Source: Acinetobacter sedimenti (GTDB lineage: Bacteria; Pseudomonadota; Gammaproteobacteria; Pseudomonadales; Moraxellaceae). From it: DNA of 53,267 nucleotides. The stretch spans positions 1 through 53,267 of the forward strand of contig NZ_JAKUML010000017.1 in the NCBI RefSeq assembly GCF_022601685.1, read 5' to 3'. Shown here in pieces: positions 24,572 through 33,741 of the stretch. Below the pieces are notes generated by a model. That model had not been told where the DNA came from. It did no database searches and worked only from the letters and a program-made list of their open reading frames with translations. The position numbers were made by a program, and so were the translations under genes. Position 1 is the stretch's first letter. Each line of letters begins with the position of its first letter.

Positions 24572-25717
24572 TTATTGAAACCATGTTTCCAAACGAAGTA
24601 ATGCACCAACATGATGGTCTCGATCCAAATCATCATCGTTGTAATAATTCACTTCTGTTTGAATGAATAGCCATTCCCGCAAAAACGGCTGACGCCAACC
24701 GATGAACGGTCCATAGCTGTCTAACTCAGGTTGATTGTCATCAATGTCGCCGCCTGTGTACACCCCATAGTTAAACCAATGATCATGGAAAAACTGGTGT
24801 TGTCGATAGAGTCGATTGTCCCAGTGGAAGTTCTGCTCAAAATTATCATCGGTATAAGTCAGACTCAACTGATTGCTCAAGAAAGCCTCTTGAGGGCGAG
24901 CATGACGAATCTCTAAGTTGGTTCTCAGATAATCTTTACTATCTAATCCATAGCGATAAATCTGCTCTGCATGCGTACTGAAGTTATTATTTAAATCCCA
25001 ATCTTTAGAAACCTTTAGACGTGCGTACACATCATCGCCAGAACGTACCCCGAGATCGGCATCGGTATCAATGTCCCACGGATTTTTCCACTGTGACCAT
25101 CGTAGTGCTAATGATGAGTTGTCGTCTTTGACCTGCTCTCCATCTAAGGTTTCGTCAGGGTTTCCACGAGGGTTTTCATTATTAATCGCAACGCTATCTC
25201 GGATTTCATTATCCAAACTATCATCACCAAAGACTACACTCAGCTTATTCTCAAGGGTTGGTAGCTTAATCTTTCCTCGCACACGTGGTTTCACCGAAAA
25301 ATCATCATACTCATCCCAGCGTGTATCCACGATCAATCGTAGCGTCGCCCATGCAGGCTCATTTGGATCAGGCTCCCCAAACCAGTCATTGATACTATGC
25401 GCACGCTTTTGCAAGCTATTGCTAAACTTATCTTGAGTACGATCCCACCATGAATCTTCTTTAGTCTGCTCCGTCGGAGGAACAATCTTATGATTGGACT
25501 GCTCAGGTAAAATCGTTGGTGCACTATCAATGGTTTCGGGAATAATATCTAAAACCGTCCCTGTCGGTGGCTCGATCAATACTGATGGCGCATCGCTTGC
25601 TGCTTCCATCTGCGTCGTTGCGGCATCGACATCAACGGTATGTACTGTCTGATTGGCATAGCTGAAGCTCGTAAAATAGAACCCAAACATGGCGACTGTC
25701 AGAGATTTAAGTTTCAT
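24572..25717 (-). CDS. Exported protein, probably an outer-membrane beta-barrel, unknown
   Basis: Starts with a signal peptide (MKLKSLTVAMFGFYFTSFSYA) and then a long acidic low-complexity linker to about residue 75. After a WWDRTQDKFSNSLQKR helix, residues of about 120-381 show alternating hydrophobic/polar strands with aromatic girdles, many Asp/Asn turns and a C-terminal LRLETWF ending Q, close to the terminal aromatic signature of outer-membrane barrels. I do not recognise a named family. The ATG at 25717 with GGGGTAG upstream is preferred over a GTG two codons earlier. It is divergent from the four-helix membrane gene at 26032. Confidence 0.7.
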   Translation of the reverse strand: MKLKSLTVAMFGFYFTSFSYANQTVHTVDVDAATTQMEAASDAPSVLIEPPTGTVLDIIPETIDSAPTILPEQSNHKIVPPTEQTKEDSWWDRTQDKFSNSLQKRAHSINDWFGEPDPNEPAWATLRLIVDTRWDEYDDFSVKPRVRGKIKLPTLENKLSVVFGDDSLDNEIRDSVAINNENPRGNPDETLDGEQVKDDNSSLALRWSQWKNPWDIDTDADLGVRSGDDVYARLKVSKDWDLNNNFSTHAEQIYRYGLDSKDYLRTNLEIRHARPQEAFLSNQLSLTYTDDNFEQNFHWDNRLYRQHQFFHDHWFNYGVYTGGDIDDNQPELDSYGPFIGWRQPFLREWLFIQTEVNYYNDDDLDRDHHVGALLRLETWFQ

Positions 25718-26031
25718 AGGCACTACCCCAAAAGCGATGACAACTAATGCGTTTATAAATTGTTGGCAGTATCATGCGATGCGCTTGCTCTAACATCCTG
25801 ATTTGGATGTTCAGATTTGAATATTCTCACTTTTGAATTTTCTAACTAGGTTTTTTATGCCTATATCAAAAACTCAGCATCAGTTTCAAATAAAAGCTAC
25901 AATCAACACGACTGTTCATTTGTCATAAAATATTAGCACTATTTTTATAAAGCGGTGCGATTGTTTTGACCATCATGGACGTTGTTGAGCAGTTTTTTTG
26001 AATAATTTTCAAATGGATAGAATGTATAATT
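25718..26031. other. Divergent promoter region, no gene seen
   Basis: About 314 A/T-rich bases between two divergently transcribed genes. It must contain both promoters, but I see no clear palindromic operator and no coding potential. Confidence 0.4.
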
Positions 26032-26499
26032 ATGGATTATCGTGTAATTGATCTAACGCTAGCGTCTGGGATTGCCATCGTTGCTAGCGGTATTTTTCTT
26101 TTAATTGGTATGCTCACAGGCGTATGGAAATATCTACAAATTCGCCAATCTGAACATGCTCGCGCGCATTATTATGTCGATATCGCACATCGCTCTGCAT
26201 TACTTTATGCACCTGCATCGTTGATTCTAGCTGTCTTGGCGAGTTTCTCAAATTTATCTGCAACGACTTTACTGTGGTGTGTAATTGCCAATTTATTATT
26301 TTTCTTTGCATCGGTATTTAGCTATGTGTTGCATGGTTTCTTACAAGATACGCACAATCAATTCCAAAAACCACATCGCCTCGGCAAAACAGGGCAGCTC
26401 CCTGCGTTCTTAGTTTCGGGATTTATGTGGGCATTGATCATTGCCGAAGTTGGCGCAACGACGCTTTTAGTGATCGGTACAATATGCTACTTTTTCTGA
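26032..26499 (+). CDS. Four-helix membrane protein, unknown
   Basis: A 155-residue protein with four hydrophobic segments (about 8-32, 55-72, 76-101 and 124-152) and a conserved-looking polar loop HGFLQDTHNQFQKPHRLGK between the third and fourth. I do not recognise a family. Residues H, H and D in the loops could bind metal or haem, but this is only a possibility. It starts with ATG and ends with CYFF. It is followed by about 190 bases before the tolC gene. Confidence 0.65.
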   Translation: MDYRVIDLTLASGIAIVASGIFLLIGMLTGVWKYLQIRQSEHARAHYYVDIAHRSALLYAPASLILAVLASFSNLSATTLLWCVIANLLFFFASVFSYVLHGFLQDTHNQFQKPHRLGKTGQLPAFLVSGFMWALIIAEVGATTLLVIGTICYFF

Positions 26500-26610
26500 G
26501 CCTGATTTTTTTGAATAATACAAAACGTTGATATACGACGAATAGGGTCTGTTGTCAGCATTTTAGGAAACCGATAAAGCCAAGAAAATGGATTCGCTCG
26601 ACACACTATG

Positions 26611-26670
26611 ATTAACCGAATTGCGACTATACGAACCGTGATTAAGCAAACTGCGACTCAACGAACCGTG
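26611..26670 (+). repeat. Two direct 30-bp repeats at the 5' end of the tolC frame
   Basis: Bases 26611-26640 and 26641-26670 match at 25 of 30 positions, and a decayed third copy may begin at 26671. Each unit follows an ATG or GTG, and thirty bases keep the reading frame, so the longest frame would encode a ten-residue repeat (INRIATIRTV, IKQTATQRTV) ahead of the normal signal peptide. Confidence 0.8.
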
Positions 26671-26685
26671 ATGAAACGAGCTACG

Positions 26686-28035
26686 ATGAAAAAAGTATGT
26701 ACGCTCGCTCTAGGTGTTTCACTCTGCAATGTGACATGGGCGATTGATCTTGTGCAGTCGTATCAACGTGCGCTTTCACATGATGCAACGTGGCAAGCGG
26801 ATCAATTACGCTTTCAAATCGAACAGCAGAATCTCGGTATCGCCAAAGCAGCAGCTCTACCGACTGTTGGCGTCAACGCATCTATTTATAAGCAATATCA
26901 AGATTTGGATGATTCAAGCAATTCAACTACAGGTGGTACTGGTGCAGGGACGGTGACACCAAGCTTTAACTTTTATAATGATGAATCGACCACTCGACAA
27001 GTCGGACTCAGTATCCGCCAACCTTTGTTCCGTTGGGATGTTTGGCAAACTTATAAACAAGTCAAAATCTCAACACAACTTGCTGAGGTCAAGCTGTTAT
27101 CACAACAACAAGATTTGATGTTGAATGTCGCTGAAAAATATTTTAATGTGCTCCGCCAAACACGCCTCGTCGAGGTCAATCAACAAGAAGTCAACAGTCT
27201 TGCCAAACAAGCCGAAATGATTCGTGCGCAGTACCGCGAAGGCTTAGTTGCCAAGATCGATGTCAGCGAAGCAGAGGCACAGCATCAAAGTGCGATCGCC
27301 AAAAAGGTGGCCAGTGACATTCAATATCAGCTTGCATTAGAAGAGCTTGAACAATTGGTCGGTGATATTGAAACACCTTTGGCACGTTTGGATGCAGGAT
27401 TTCAATATCAAAACCCGATTCCAAATGATCTCAATGCTTGGCTTGACATGGCAGAGCGGAATAATCTTAATCTCACGCAAAGCCGTCTTGCACACAAAGT
27501 CGCAGAGCAAAAAGTCAATGTGGAAAAAGCGGATTATTTTCCACAAGTCGAAGCTGTTGCAAGTACAGGTTGGAATAAGCAAAGCCCTGAAACCATTATT
27601 AGCAGTACTGGTCGCACAGATAAGATTGGTATTGAGCTAAACTGGACGCCTTACACAGGTACACGCAATGCCTTAATTAAAAAATCACAAATCGAAGCCA
27701 ATACCGCACTCGCAGATGTCGATACAACACGCCGCCAAATCCAAACAGAAATTAAGCGGTCATTCTTACAGGTCAGTAGTGCCTACAGCCAGTTGAATGC
27801 TTATCACAGTGCATTAAAGTCCGCACAGCAAGTCGCCGATGCGTCTTCTGCAAGCTACCGTGAAGGTATCAAAACGATGGTTGACGTCTTACTTGCACAG
27901 CGCAATGCTTTTTCTGCACAGCACGATTATGTCAATGCACAGTATGATTATATTCTGAGTGCCTTACAGCTTAAGGCACAAGCAGGACAGCTGAGCGAAC
28001 AAGACTTAATCGACTTTAACCAATGGCTGAAATAA
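26686..28035 (+). CDS. tolC: TolC-family outer membrane channel
   Basis: Outer-membrane channel that joins inner-membrane exporters for type I secretion and multidrug efflux. The frame has the two internally homologous halves of the outer-membrane efflux protein family: SYQRALSHDATWQADQLRF and LLSQQQDLMLNVAEKYFNVLR in the first, RNNLNLTQSRLAHKVAEQKV and YREGIKTMVDVLLAQRNAF in the second. A signal peptide MKKVCTLALGVSLCNVTWA ends before IDLVQ. I chose the ATG at 26686 (GAG seven bases upstream) because it gives a normal signal peptide; ATGs at 26608 and 26671 would add 26 or 5 residues encoded by the direct repeats. It ends at a terminator. Confidence 0.88.
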   Translation: MKKVCTLALGVSLCNVTWAIDLVQSYQRALSHDATWQADQLRFQIEQQNLGIAKAAALPTVGVNASIYKQYQDLDDSSNSTTGGTGAGTVTPSFNFYNDESTTRQVGLSIRQPLFRWDVWQTYKQVKISTQLAEVKLLSQQQDLMLNVAEKYFNVLRQTRLVEVNQQEVNSLAKQAEMIRAQYREGLVAKIDVSEAEAQHQSAIAKKVASDIQYQLALEELEQLVGDIETPLARLDAGFQYQNPIPNDLNAWLDMAERNNLNLTQSRLAHKVAEQKVNVEKADYFPQVEAVASTGWNKQSPETIISSTGRTDKIGIELNWTPYTGTRNALIKKSQIEANTALADVDTTRRQIQTEIKRSFLQVSSAYSQLNAYHSALKSAQQVADASSASYREGIKTMVDVLLAQRNAFSAQHDYVNAQYDYILSALQLKAQAGQLSEQDLIDFNQWLK

Positions 28036-28056
28036 AAATAAACACTATTTCAAATC

Positions 28057-28105
28057 AAGGTGATGCTGTTTCAAACAGATAAAATTTGTAGCCACATCAC
28101 CTTTT
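28057..28105 (+). terminator. Terminator after tolC
   Basis: AAGGTGATG at 28057-28065 pairs with CATCACCTT at 28095-28103, followed by TT; the interior holds a second small hairpin (CTGTT and AACAG, 28066-28078). Confidence 0.65.
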
Positions 28106-28175
28106 GTCATAAATATTTCATAAAAGCGCTATTTAATACTGGCTAAAAAGTTTACAATTTTTAGGAGTGCTCACC

Positions 28176-28916
28176 TTGGAACCATCTACTTCTGTGTTTA
28201 GTCATCATATCTCTTCACAATTCAACGAAAACCTCGAGGACGTCAACGCAAAGTTTATGGCGATGGGCGGACTGGTTGAACAACAGGTTGCCAATGCAAT
28301 CCATGCCTTGCTAGATACCAATCTTGATTTGGCTGTGAAGGTGCAAGAGGCTGATAACAACGTCAATCAACACGAACGTGATATTGATGAAGCCTTGACG
28401 CTAATCTTGGCACGTCGCCATCCTGCTGCCAGTGACTTACGTATGGTCTTGGCGATGAGTAAAGCCAATACCGACCTTGAACGTATCGGCGATGAAGCAG
28501 CGAAAATTGCACGTATCGCCCAAGCCCTTTCAGAAGATGGTGAATCACCACGTGGCTATATGGAAACACGTCATATCGGCAATCAAGTGCGCATCATGAT
28601 TCGTGAAGCCTTAGATGCTTTTGCTCGCCTTGATGCAGAAGCCGCACTACATGTCATGCGTGCCGATGCAGATATTGACCGTGAGTATTCTTCTGCGATG
28701 CGTGCGCTCATGACTTATATGATCGAAGATCCCCGCCATATCAGCCGTGTCATCAACGTGATGTGGGTACTCCGTTCTCTCGAACGTATCGGCGATCATG
28801 CACGAAACATTTCTGAACAAGTGATCTATATGGTGAAAGGTTTAGATGTTCGCCACACCGACTTTGAACAAATTGAAGAAACTGTTCAGGGTAAATCCAA
28901 GCCTAAGAATGACTAA
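28176..28916 (+). CDS. phoU: Phosphate transport system regulator PhoU
   Basis: Cytoplasmic negative regulator of the Pho regulon that links the PstSCAB transporter to the PhoR kinase. Two PhoU three-helix repeats are seen (about 20-105 and 125-215), each with the metal-binding E/DxxxD pattern: TDLERIGDEAAKIA and RSLERIGDHARNISE. AGGAG at 28163-28167 overlaps a GTG at 28167 and is ideally placed (eight bases) for the TTG at 28176, which gives MEPSTSVFSHH and 246 residues, so I chose the TTG. No pst genes lie next to it, unlike the usual pstB-phoU order. A terminator follows. Confidence 0.93.
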   Translation: MEPSTSVFSHHISSQFNENLEDVNAKFMAMGGLVEQQVANAIHALLDTNLDLAVKVQEADNNVNQHERDIDEALTLILARRHPAASDLRMVLAMSKANTDLERIGDEAAKIARIAQALSEDGESPRGYMETRHIGNQVRIMIREALDAFARLDAEAALHVMRADADIDREYSSAMRALMTYMIEDPRHISRVINVMWVLRSLERIGDHARNISEQVIYMVKGLDVRHTDFEQIEETVQGKSKPKND

Positions 28917-28978
28917 ATAAGATTACTTAGCAAAACTTTATTCTCGTCAATTCTATTTCACAAAAATTGACAATAATG

Positions 28979-29022
28979 GGCACTGCGTATTTCAATTTGC
29001 AATACTCAGTGCCTTATTTTTT
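28979..29022 (+). terminator. Terminator after phoU
   Basis: GGCACTG at 28979-28985 pairs with CAGTGCC at 29007-29013 and GTATT at 28987-28991 with AATAC at 29001-29005, with one internal mismatch, followed by TTATTTTTT. Confidence 0.8.
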
Positions 29023-29066
29023 GACTATACTGTACGCCCAAAGACAAATAGATTGAGTTAAAAATC

Positions 29067-30029
29067 ATGCGTGTACTGGTAGTCATGGATCCTATTGAAC
29101 AAGTCAATCTAAAAAAAGATTCCACCATGGCAATGCTTTGGGCTGCAACTCGTCGTGGGCATGCGCTCAGCTATGCGCTACAACACGACTTATATATTGA
29201 TCACGGCAAAGCGTTTGGCTTAATTGCACCGCTTCAAGTCTTCGAAGATTACAACCATTACTATGAACTCGGTGAAAAGTCTGCACAGTCTTTGGCTGAC
29301 TTCGACGTGATCTTGATGCGTAAAGATCCACCTTTTGACATGAATTTTGTCTACACGACTTACATTCTTGAGCAAGCAGAACGTGAAGGTGCTTGGATTA
29401 TTAACAAGCCTCAATCGCTACGTGACTGCAATGAAAAATTATTTGCGACACAATTTCCAGAGTTACAAGTGCCAACTTTGGTGACTTCACAGCAGTCGTT
29501 AATACGTGAATTTCTCAAAATCCATCAAGACGTGATCGTCAAGCCATTAGATGGCATGGGCGGTATGGGCATTTTCCGTCTGACTGCTGACGGTGCAAAT
29601 ATTGGCTCAACTTTGGAAATGCTCACCGAAAATGGCAAGCTACCCATCATGTCACAGCGCTATATTCCAGAAATCGTTGATGGCGATAAACGTATTCTGA
29701 TGATCAACGGCGAGCCTGTGCCATACTGCCTCGCACGTATTCCACAAAATGGCGAAACACGAGGCAACCTTGCCGCTGGCGGACGTGGTGAAGCTCGACC
29801 ACTCACAGAGAATGACCGTAAAATCGCTGAAAAAGTCGGACCATTCCTACGTGAAAAAGGCTTGGTCTTTGTCGGGCTAGATGTGATTGGCGACTATGTG
29901 ACGGAGATCAACGTCACCAGTCCGACTTGTATCCGTGAGATTGATGATCAATTCGGTACATCAATCGCAGACGACTTATTTGCATACTTAGAAAAGACTG
30001 TGCTTGAAGCTGGCTTAGCACGCTCATAA
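29067..30029 (+). CDS. gshB: Glutathione synthetase
   Basis: ATP-grasp enzyme joining glycine to gamma-glutamylcysteine, the second step of glutathione synthesis. It has the family N-terminus VVMDPIEQVNLKKDST, MRKDPPFDMNFVYTTYILE, the ATP-grasp strand VIVKPLDGMGGMGIF and the metal-binding end GLDVIGDYVTEINVTSPT. Length 320 is typical. It is the only gshB-like gene visible, and gshA is not in the window. The glutathione it makes is the ligand for Kef-type antiporters such as the one at 9769. The PhyH-type gene follows after 24 bases on the same strand, possibly in the same transcript. Confidence 0.96.
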   Translation: MRVLVVMDPIEQVNLKKDSTMAMLWAATRRGHALSYALQHDLYIDHGKAFGLIAPLQVFEDYNHYYELGEKSAQSLADFDVILMRKDPPFDMNFVYTTYILEQAEREGAWIINKPQSLRDCNEKLFATQFPELQVPTLVTSQQSLIREFLKIHQDVIVKPLDGMGGMGIFRLTADGANIGSTLEMLTENGKLPIMSQRYIPEIVDGDKRILMINGEPVPYCLARIPQNGETRGNLAAGGRGEARPLTENDRKIAEKVGPFLREKGLVFVGLDVIGDYVTEINVTSPTCIREIDDQFGTSIADDLFAYLEKTVLEAGLARS

Positions 30030-30053
30030 TACGCACATCAAAAAAGATCATCT

Positions 30054-31172
30054 ATGATAAATAAGCTTAAAAAAGTTCAGAAATTTTGGCAAAGCACGCA
30101 AACTCAGCAAGCCCTGCATGAGCTCAAACATATTGCCAAATCTGACCCGAAGAAATTTCCGTGGTGGCTTGCTTCTACGCTTTCCACCTCAAGCTCTTTT
30201 GTCGATCACCCGATTTTAGGCAATCAAACACTCAATGATTTGGGTTTACATGAGTTCCGAGTCAAACAAGCCTTTGCCCTCGCCCAAGCTCGCCGTGAGA
30301 AATTGGCACAATTTCTCAGCGTAGAAGATATTGCGCAATATCAGCAAAATGGCTTTATTCTCAAAGAGAACTTCTTGCCTGATGCAGAGTTTCAATCCTT
30401 AAAAAAAGAACTCACTGAAACCCCATTGCCCACACGTGAAACCCTGCAAGGTGACACCGTGACAAGGCGTATGGCGCTCGATTTTCGCACTTTACCGAAC
30501 TTACCTCAGACCAAAAAACTCCTTGAGTCTAGCTATTGGCAACATCTGATTCACTATGTTGCAAGCTTTAAACTACAGCCGTTGTACTATGTGCAAGTGA
30601 TCATTTCACAGGTACGGAAATCCCGCCCTGATCCGCAAACAGCGCTGCATAGCGACACCTTTCACCCAAGTATGAAAGCGTGGTTATTTTTCACTGATGT
30701 GGTAGAAGATGAAGGCCCTTTTGTCTATGTACCGGGTTCGCATCTGCTCAATGACAAGCGATTGGCTTGGGAGCGTGAACGTGCGTTCAATATCCAAAAC
30801 AGTGATCGTATGTCACAGCGTGGTTCATTTCGTATCCAAGAAAGTGAACTTGTGGATTTGGGCTATGGCGCTCCGAAAAAATTTGCTGTTTCCGCCAACA
30901 CTTTAGTCATTGCAGATACTTATGGCTTCCACGCACGTGGATTGAGCGCACGCCCTTCGATGCGTATCGAGCTATGGGCGTTTGCACGTCGTAATCCATT
31001 TTTACCGTGGGCAGGTCTTGATGTGACACGCTTGCCTTTGATCAAAACCAGATTGATCCCTGCATTATGGTGGGGCTTAGATCAGATGGAAGAATACGGT
31101 ATGAAGAAAAATCCGTGGCGCAAAGTCGGTAAAAAAGTGGCGACCGACCCTGCGCAGATTACATCTAAATAA
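30054..31172 (+). CDS. Phytanoyl-CoA dioxygenase (PhyH)-family protein
   Basis: Fe(II)/2-oxoglutarate-dependent dioxygenase fold. The metal triad can be read: H199 and D201 in LHSDTFHPS and a distal H293 in YGFHARG, with arginines nearby (RPSMRIELW) that would bind 2-oxoglutarate. It also has YVPGSH, typical of the family. The N-terminal about 110 residues are helical and basic. The substrate cannot be inferred. It may be co-transcribed with gshB (24-base gap) and is convergent with dusA. Confidence 0.8.
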   Translation: MINKLKKVQKFWQSTQTQQALHELKHIAKSDPKKFPWWLASTLSTSSSFVDHPILGNQTLNDLGLHEFRVKQAFALAQARREKLAQFLSVEDIAQYQQNGFILKENFLPDAEFQSLKKELTETPLPTRETLQGDTVTRRMALDFRTLPNLPQTKKLLESSYWQHLIHYVASFKLQPLYYVQVIISQVRKSRPDPQTALHSDTFHPSMKAWLFFTDVVEDEGPFVYVPGSHLLNDKRLAWERERAFNIQNSDRMSQRGSFRIQESELVDLGYGAPKKFAVSANTLVIADTYGFHARGLSARPSMRIELWAFARRNPFLPWAGLDVTRLPLIKTRLIPALWWGLDQMEEYGMKKNPWRKVGKKVATDPAQITSK

Positions 31173-31204
31173 TGACTACGCTGACAAATCTAAATTTTAG
31201 AAAT

Positions 31205-32215
31205 TTATGCCGTTTGCTCTGAATACTGACGCATCCTTTTGATGGCACTTTCAATATCTGCAATGCTTTTTGCATTACCACCACTTAAAGCCTGTCGCCA
31301 CTTACGTGCACCTGCAAGATGCTGAAATAAGCCTAAAATATGCCGTGTTAACACTGACATCGGTGCGCCTTGTGCAAGACGTTGCTCAAAGTACGGCATC
31401 ATCTGTGCCATGATTTCAAAACGATTTGGCGCGTCCAGTTGCCACAACTCACCCAACTCTGCCAAGAGATACGGATTGTGATAAGCCTCTCGACCAATCA
31501 TCACGCCATCAACATGTTCAAGATGTGCTTTAGTTTCTTCAAGCGTTTTAATACCACCATTAATCTCAATGGTCAAATGTGGGCGCTCTCTTTTTAAACG
31601 ATAGACATCCCCATAACGAAGTGGCGGCACTTCACGATTTTCTTTGGGTGATAAGCCTTGCAAGATCGCAATCCGTGCATGTACCACAAAGTGCGTACAA
31701 CCTGTCTGCGCTACTGTATCGACGAAGTGCAACATCTCTTCATAGGACTGCATCTCATCAATACCGATACGATGCTTCACCGTCACTGGGATCGTGACCG
31801 CCTTTTGCATGGCATAAATACATTCTGCGACTAGGTTTGGCTCTGCCATCAGACATGCGCCGATTTTATTATTCTGTACGCGATCACTTGGACAACCCAC
31901 ATTGAGATTGACCTCATCGTAGCCCCAATCCTCAGCCATCTTGCTACAAGTCGCCAAATCGTACGGATTTGAACCACCCAGTTGCAGGACGATCGGATGC
32001 TCTTGATTGCTAAAGTCGAGGTGGCGTGAAGCATCACCGTGAATGATCGCCCCTGTCGTGACCATTTCGGTATAGAGCACAATATTTGGATTAAACAGAC
32101 GTGCGAAATAACGATAATCTCGTGTCGTCCAATCCATCATCGGGGCAACAGAAATACGAGGATAAACTATAGCAGGTGAAGTGACCTTAGTAGGTTGCGA
32201 ATCTAAAGCATCCAT
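31205..32215 (-). CDS. dusA: tRNA-dihydrouridine(20/20a) synthase DusA
   Basis: FMN enzyme that reduces uridine to dihydrouridine in the tRNA D-loop. Family marks are SVAPMMDWTTRDYRYFAR at the start, the catalytic cysteine in NLNVGCPSDRVQ, VKHRIGID and INGGIKT plus DGVMIGREAYHNPYLL for the flavin phosphate site. SVAPMMDWT and the length of 336 point to DusA rather than DusB or DusC; a DusC-like gene is also present at 39258. It is convergent with the PhyH gene and starts with ATG. Confidence 0.94.
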   Translation of the reverse strand: MDALDSQPTKVTSPAIVYPRISVAPMMDWTTRDYRYFARLFNPNIVLYTEMVTTGAIIHGDASRHLDFSNQEHPIVLQLGGSNPYDLATCSKMAEDWGYDEVNLNVGCPSDRVQNNKIGACLMAEPNLVAECIYAMQKAVTIPVTVKHRIGIDEMQSYEEMLHFVDTVAQTGCTHFVVHARIAILQGLSPKENREVPPLRYGDVYRLKRERPHLTIEINGGIKTLEETKAHLEHVDGVMIGREAYHNPYLLAELGELWQLDAPNRFEIMAQMMPYFEQRLAQGAPMSVLTRHILGLFQHLAGARKWRQALSGGNAKSIADIESAIKRMRQYSEQTA

Positions 32216-32331
32216 ATTTATGGCTTATGAGCGGTTTGAAATATGAGGGCGCATAGTATAGCCGATTGATGTAATTTTCCAAAGTCACCAATTCAAGCAG
32301 ATCTTTTTAAGACAGAGCTTTTCAATACGGT

Positions 32332-33537
32332 TTATTGCGATTTCTTCATATTCGGCATATCGACCAAACACAATACTCCACTGAGCAATGCCAAAATCAA
32401 CCCCACCACGCACGCCATCGTCCAACCGCCATAGTTCCACGCCACCGTTCCCAGTGATGAGCCCGATGCAGCGCCAATGAAATATATTGTCATATAGACT
32501 GAGTTAATTCTTGATTTAGCATCATCACGCAGTTGGTACACGATATTCATATTGGTGACATGAAGCATATTATTCGATAGCATCGCCAAACAGAAACCCA
32601 TCACGCATGCGATGATATACCAATGCGCAAAGTACAGCGTCGTCCAACTGAGCAACATACCAATAAAGCCGATAATGGTCAGCTGTCGTGCAAAACCACG
32701 GTCTGCTAATTTCCCTGCGTACTGCGCAAACACAGCACCGACAATACCCGACAGCCCGATCAAACCAATCTGAAAATCACTCAGATAAAATGGTGGCTTT
32801 GCCATGAGTAGTGCCATCGTGGAAAATAAAACACTCATCGAACCAAATGCCAAAGCGCCAATTCCTGAACGAATTAACAATCGCTTTTCAGCGCGCATCA
32901 GATCGAACATGCTACGAAATAAGCCGAAATAATTTAGATTCAAGGTCGGAAGTTTTGGCAGTCGAGGTTGTAACAATGCCATCAGCATCAATAGCACGAT
33001 GGCAGTCACCCAATACACCGTATTCCATGCAAATAATTGTGAGAACAAGCCTGCAATCGTCGTCGCAAATAAAATCCCAATAAGCAAACCACTCATCAAG
33101 AAACCGACCACTTGACCGAGCTTCTTGGGCTCAACCAATGCCGTTGCTAAAGGGATCAATACTTGCGTCACCACACTAAACAAGCCAGTCATGATCGTCC
33201 CTAACCACAACATATAAATATTCTGCGCAAACGCACTGATCATTAAGCCGATCGCCGTTAAAATCATCAGTACAGGGATCAAATATTGACGTTTTAACAA
33301 ATCACCCAAAGGCACAAGAAATAATAATCCCACTGCATAAGACACTTGCGCACAAGTTACGGTGAGCTGTGCCATCGCCGCATCGACTTGGAAATGGGTT
33401 TGTATCGAGTGCAATAAGGGTTGACTAAAGTAATTACCCCCTGCGCACAGTCCGCAGATCATCGCCATCAACCACAATGTTGATGCTGTCAGCTGTGGTT
33501 TGATGGGTGTCGTTTCGGAGAAGGATTGATCGGACAT
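32332..33537 (-). CDS. MFS transporter, probable drug or metabolite exporter
   Basis: Major facilitator protein of 401 residues with 12 hydrophobic segments in two halves separated near residue 200. FSQPLLHSIQTHF at the start and VPLGDLLKRQYLIP in loop 2-3 follow the MFS motif-A position (GxLxDRxGR, here degenerate), with a matching FAQYAGKLADRGF in the second half. It belongs to the DHA1-like exporters by texture; substrate is unknown. It diverges from hisIE with about 200 bases between them. Confidence 0.82.
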   Translation of the reverse strand: MSDQSFSETTPIKPQLTASTLWLMAMICGLCAGGNYFSQPLLHSIQTHFQVDAAMAQLTVTCAQVSYAVGLLFLVPLGDLLKRQYLIPVLMILTAIGLMISAFAQNIYMLWLGTIMTGLFSVVTQVLIPLATALVEPKKLGQVVGFLMSGLLIGILFATTIAGLFSQLFAWNTVYWVTAIVLLMLMALLQPRLPKLPTLNLNYFGLFRSMFDLMRAEKRLLIRSGIGALAFGSMSVLFSTMALLMAKPPFYLSDFQIGLIGLSGIVGAVFAQYAGKLADRGFARQLTIIGFIGMLLSWTTLYFAHWYIIACVMGFCLAMLSNNMLHVTNMNIVYQLRDDAKSRINSVYMTIYFIGAASGSSLGTVAWNYGGWTMACVVGLILALLSGVLCLVDMPNMKKSQ

Positions 33538-33741
33538 AAAGTGAAAAAGCCAATAAAATTCAGAGCATAGATACAGCTAGATTCATCAGATAAGACGGAA
33601 AGATCAGGAGTAAAACATTTAATTGCCCATTGTACAGTTTCAGCGTCTATAATACTTGCCATTCTGATTTTTTAAGCACTGCAATATTCTGATCAAAGAA
33701 CGCACTGCTTTATCACGCTCTTGATGCCAAAGGAAAATACG

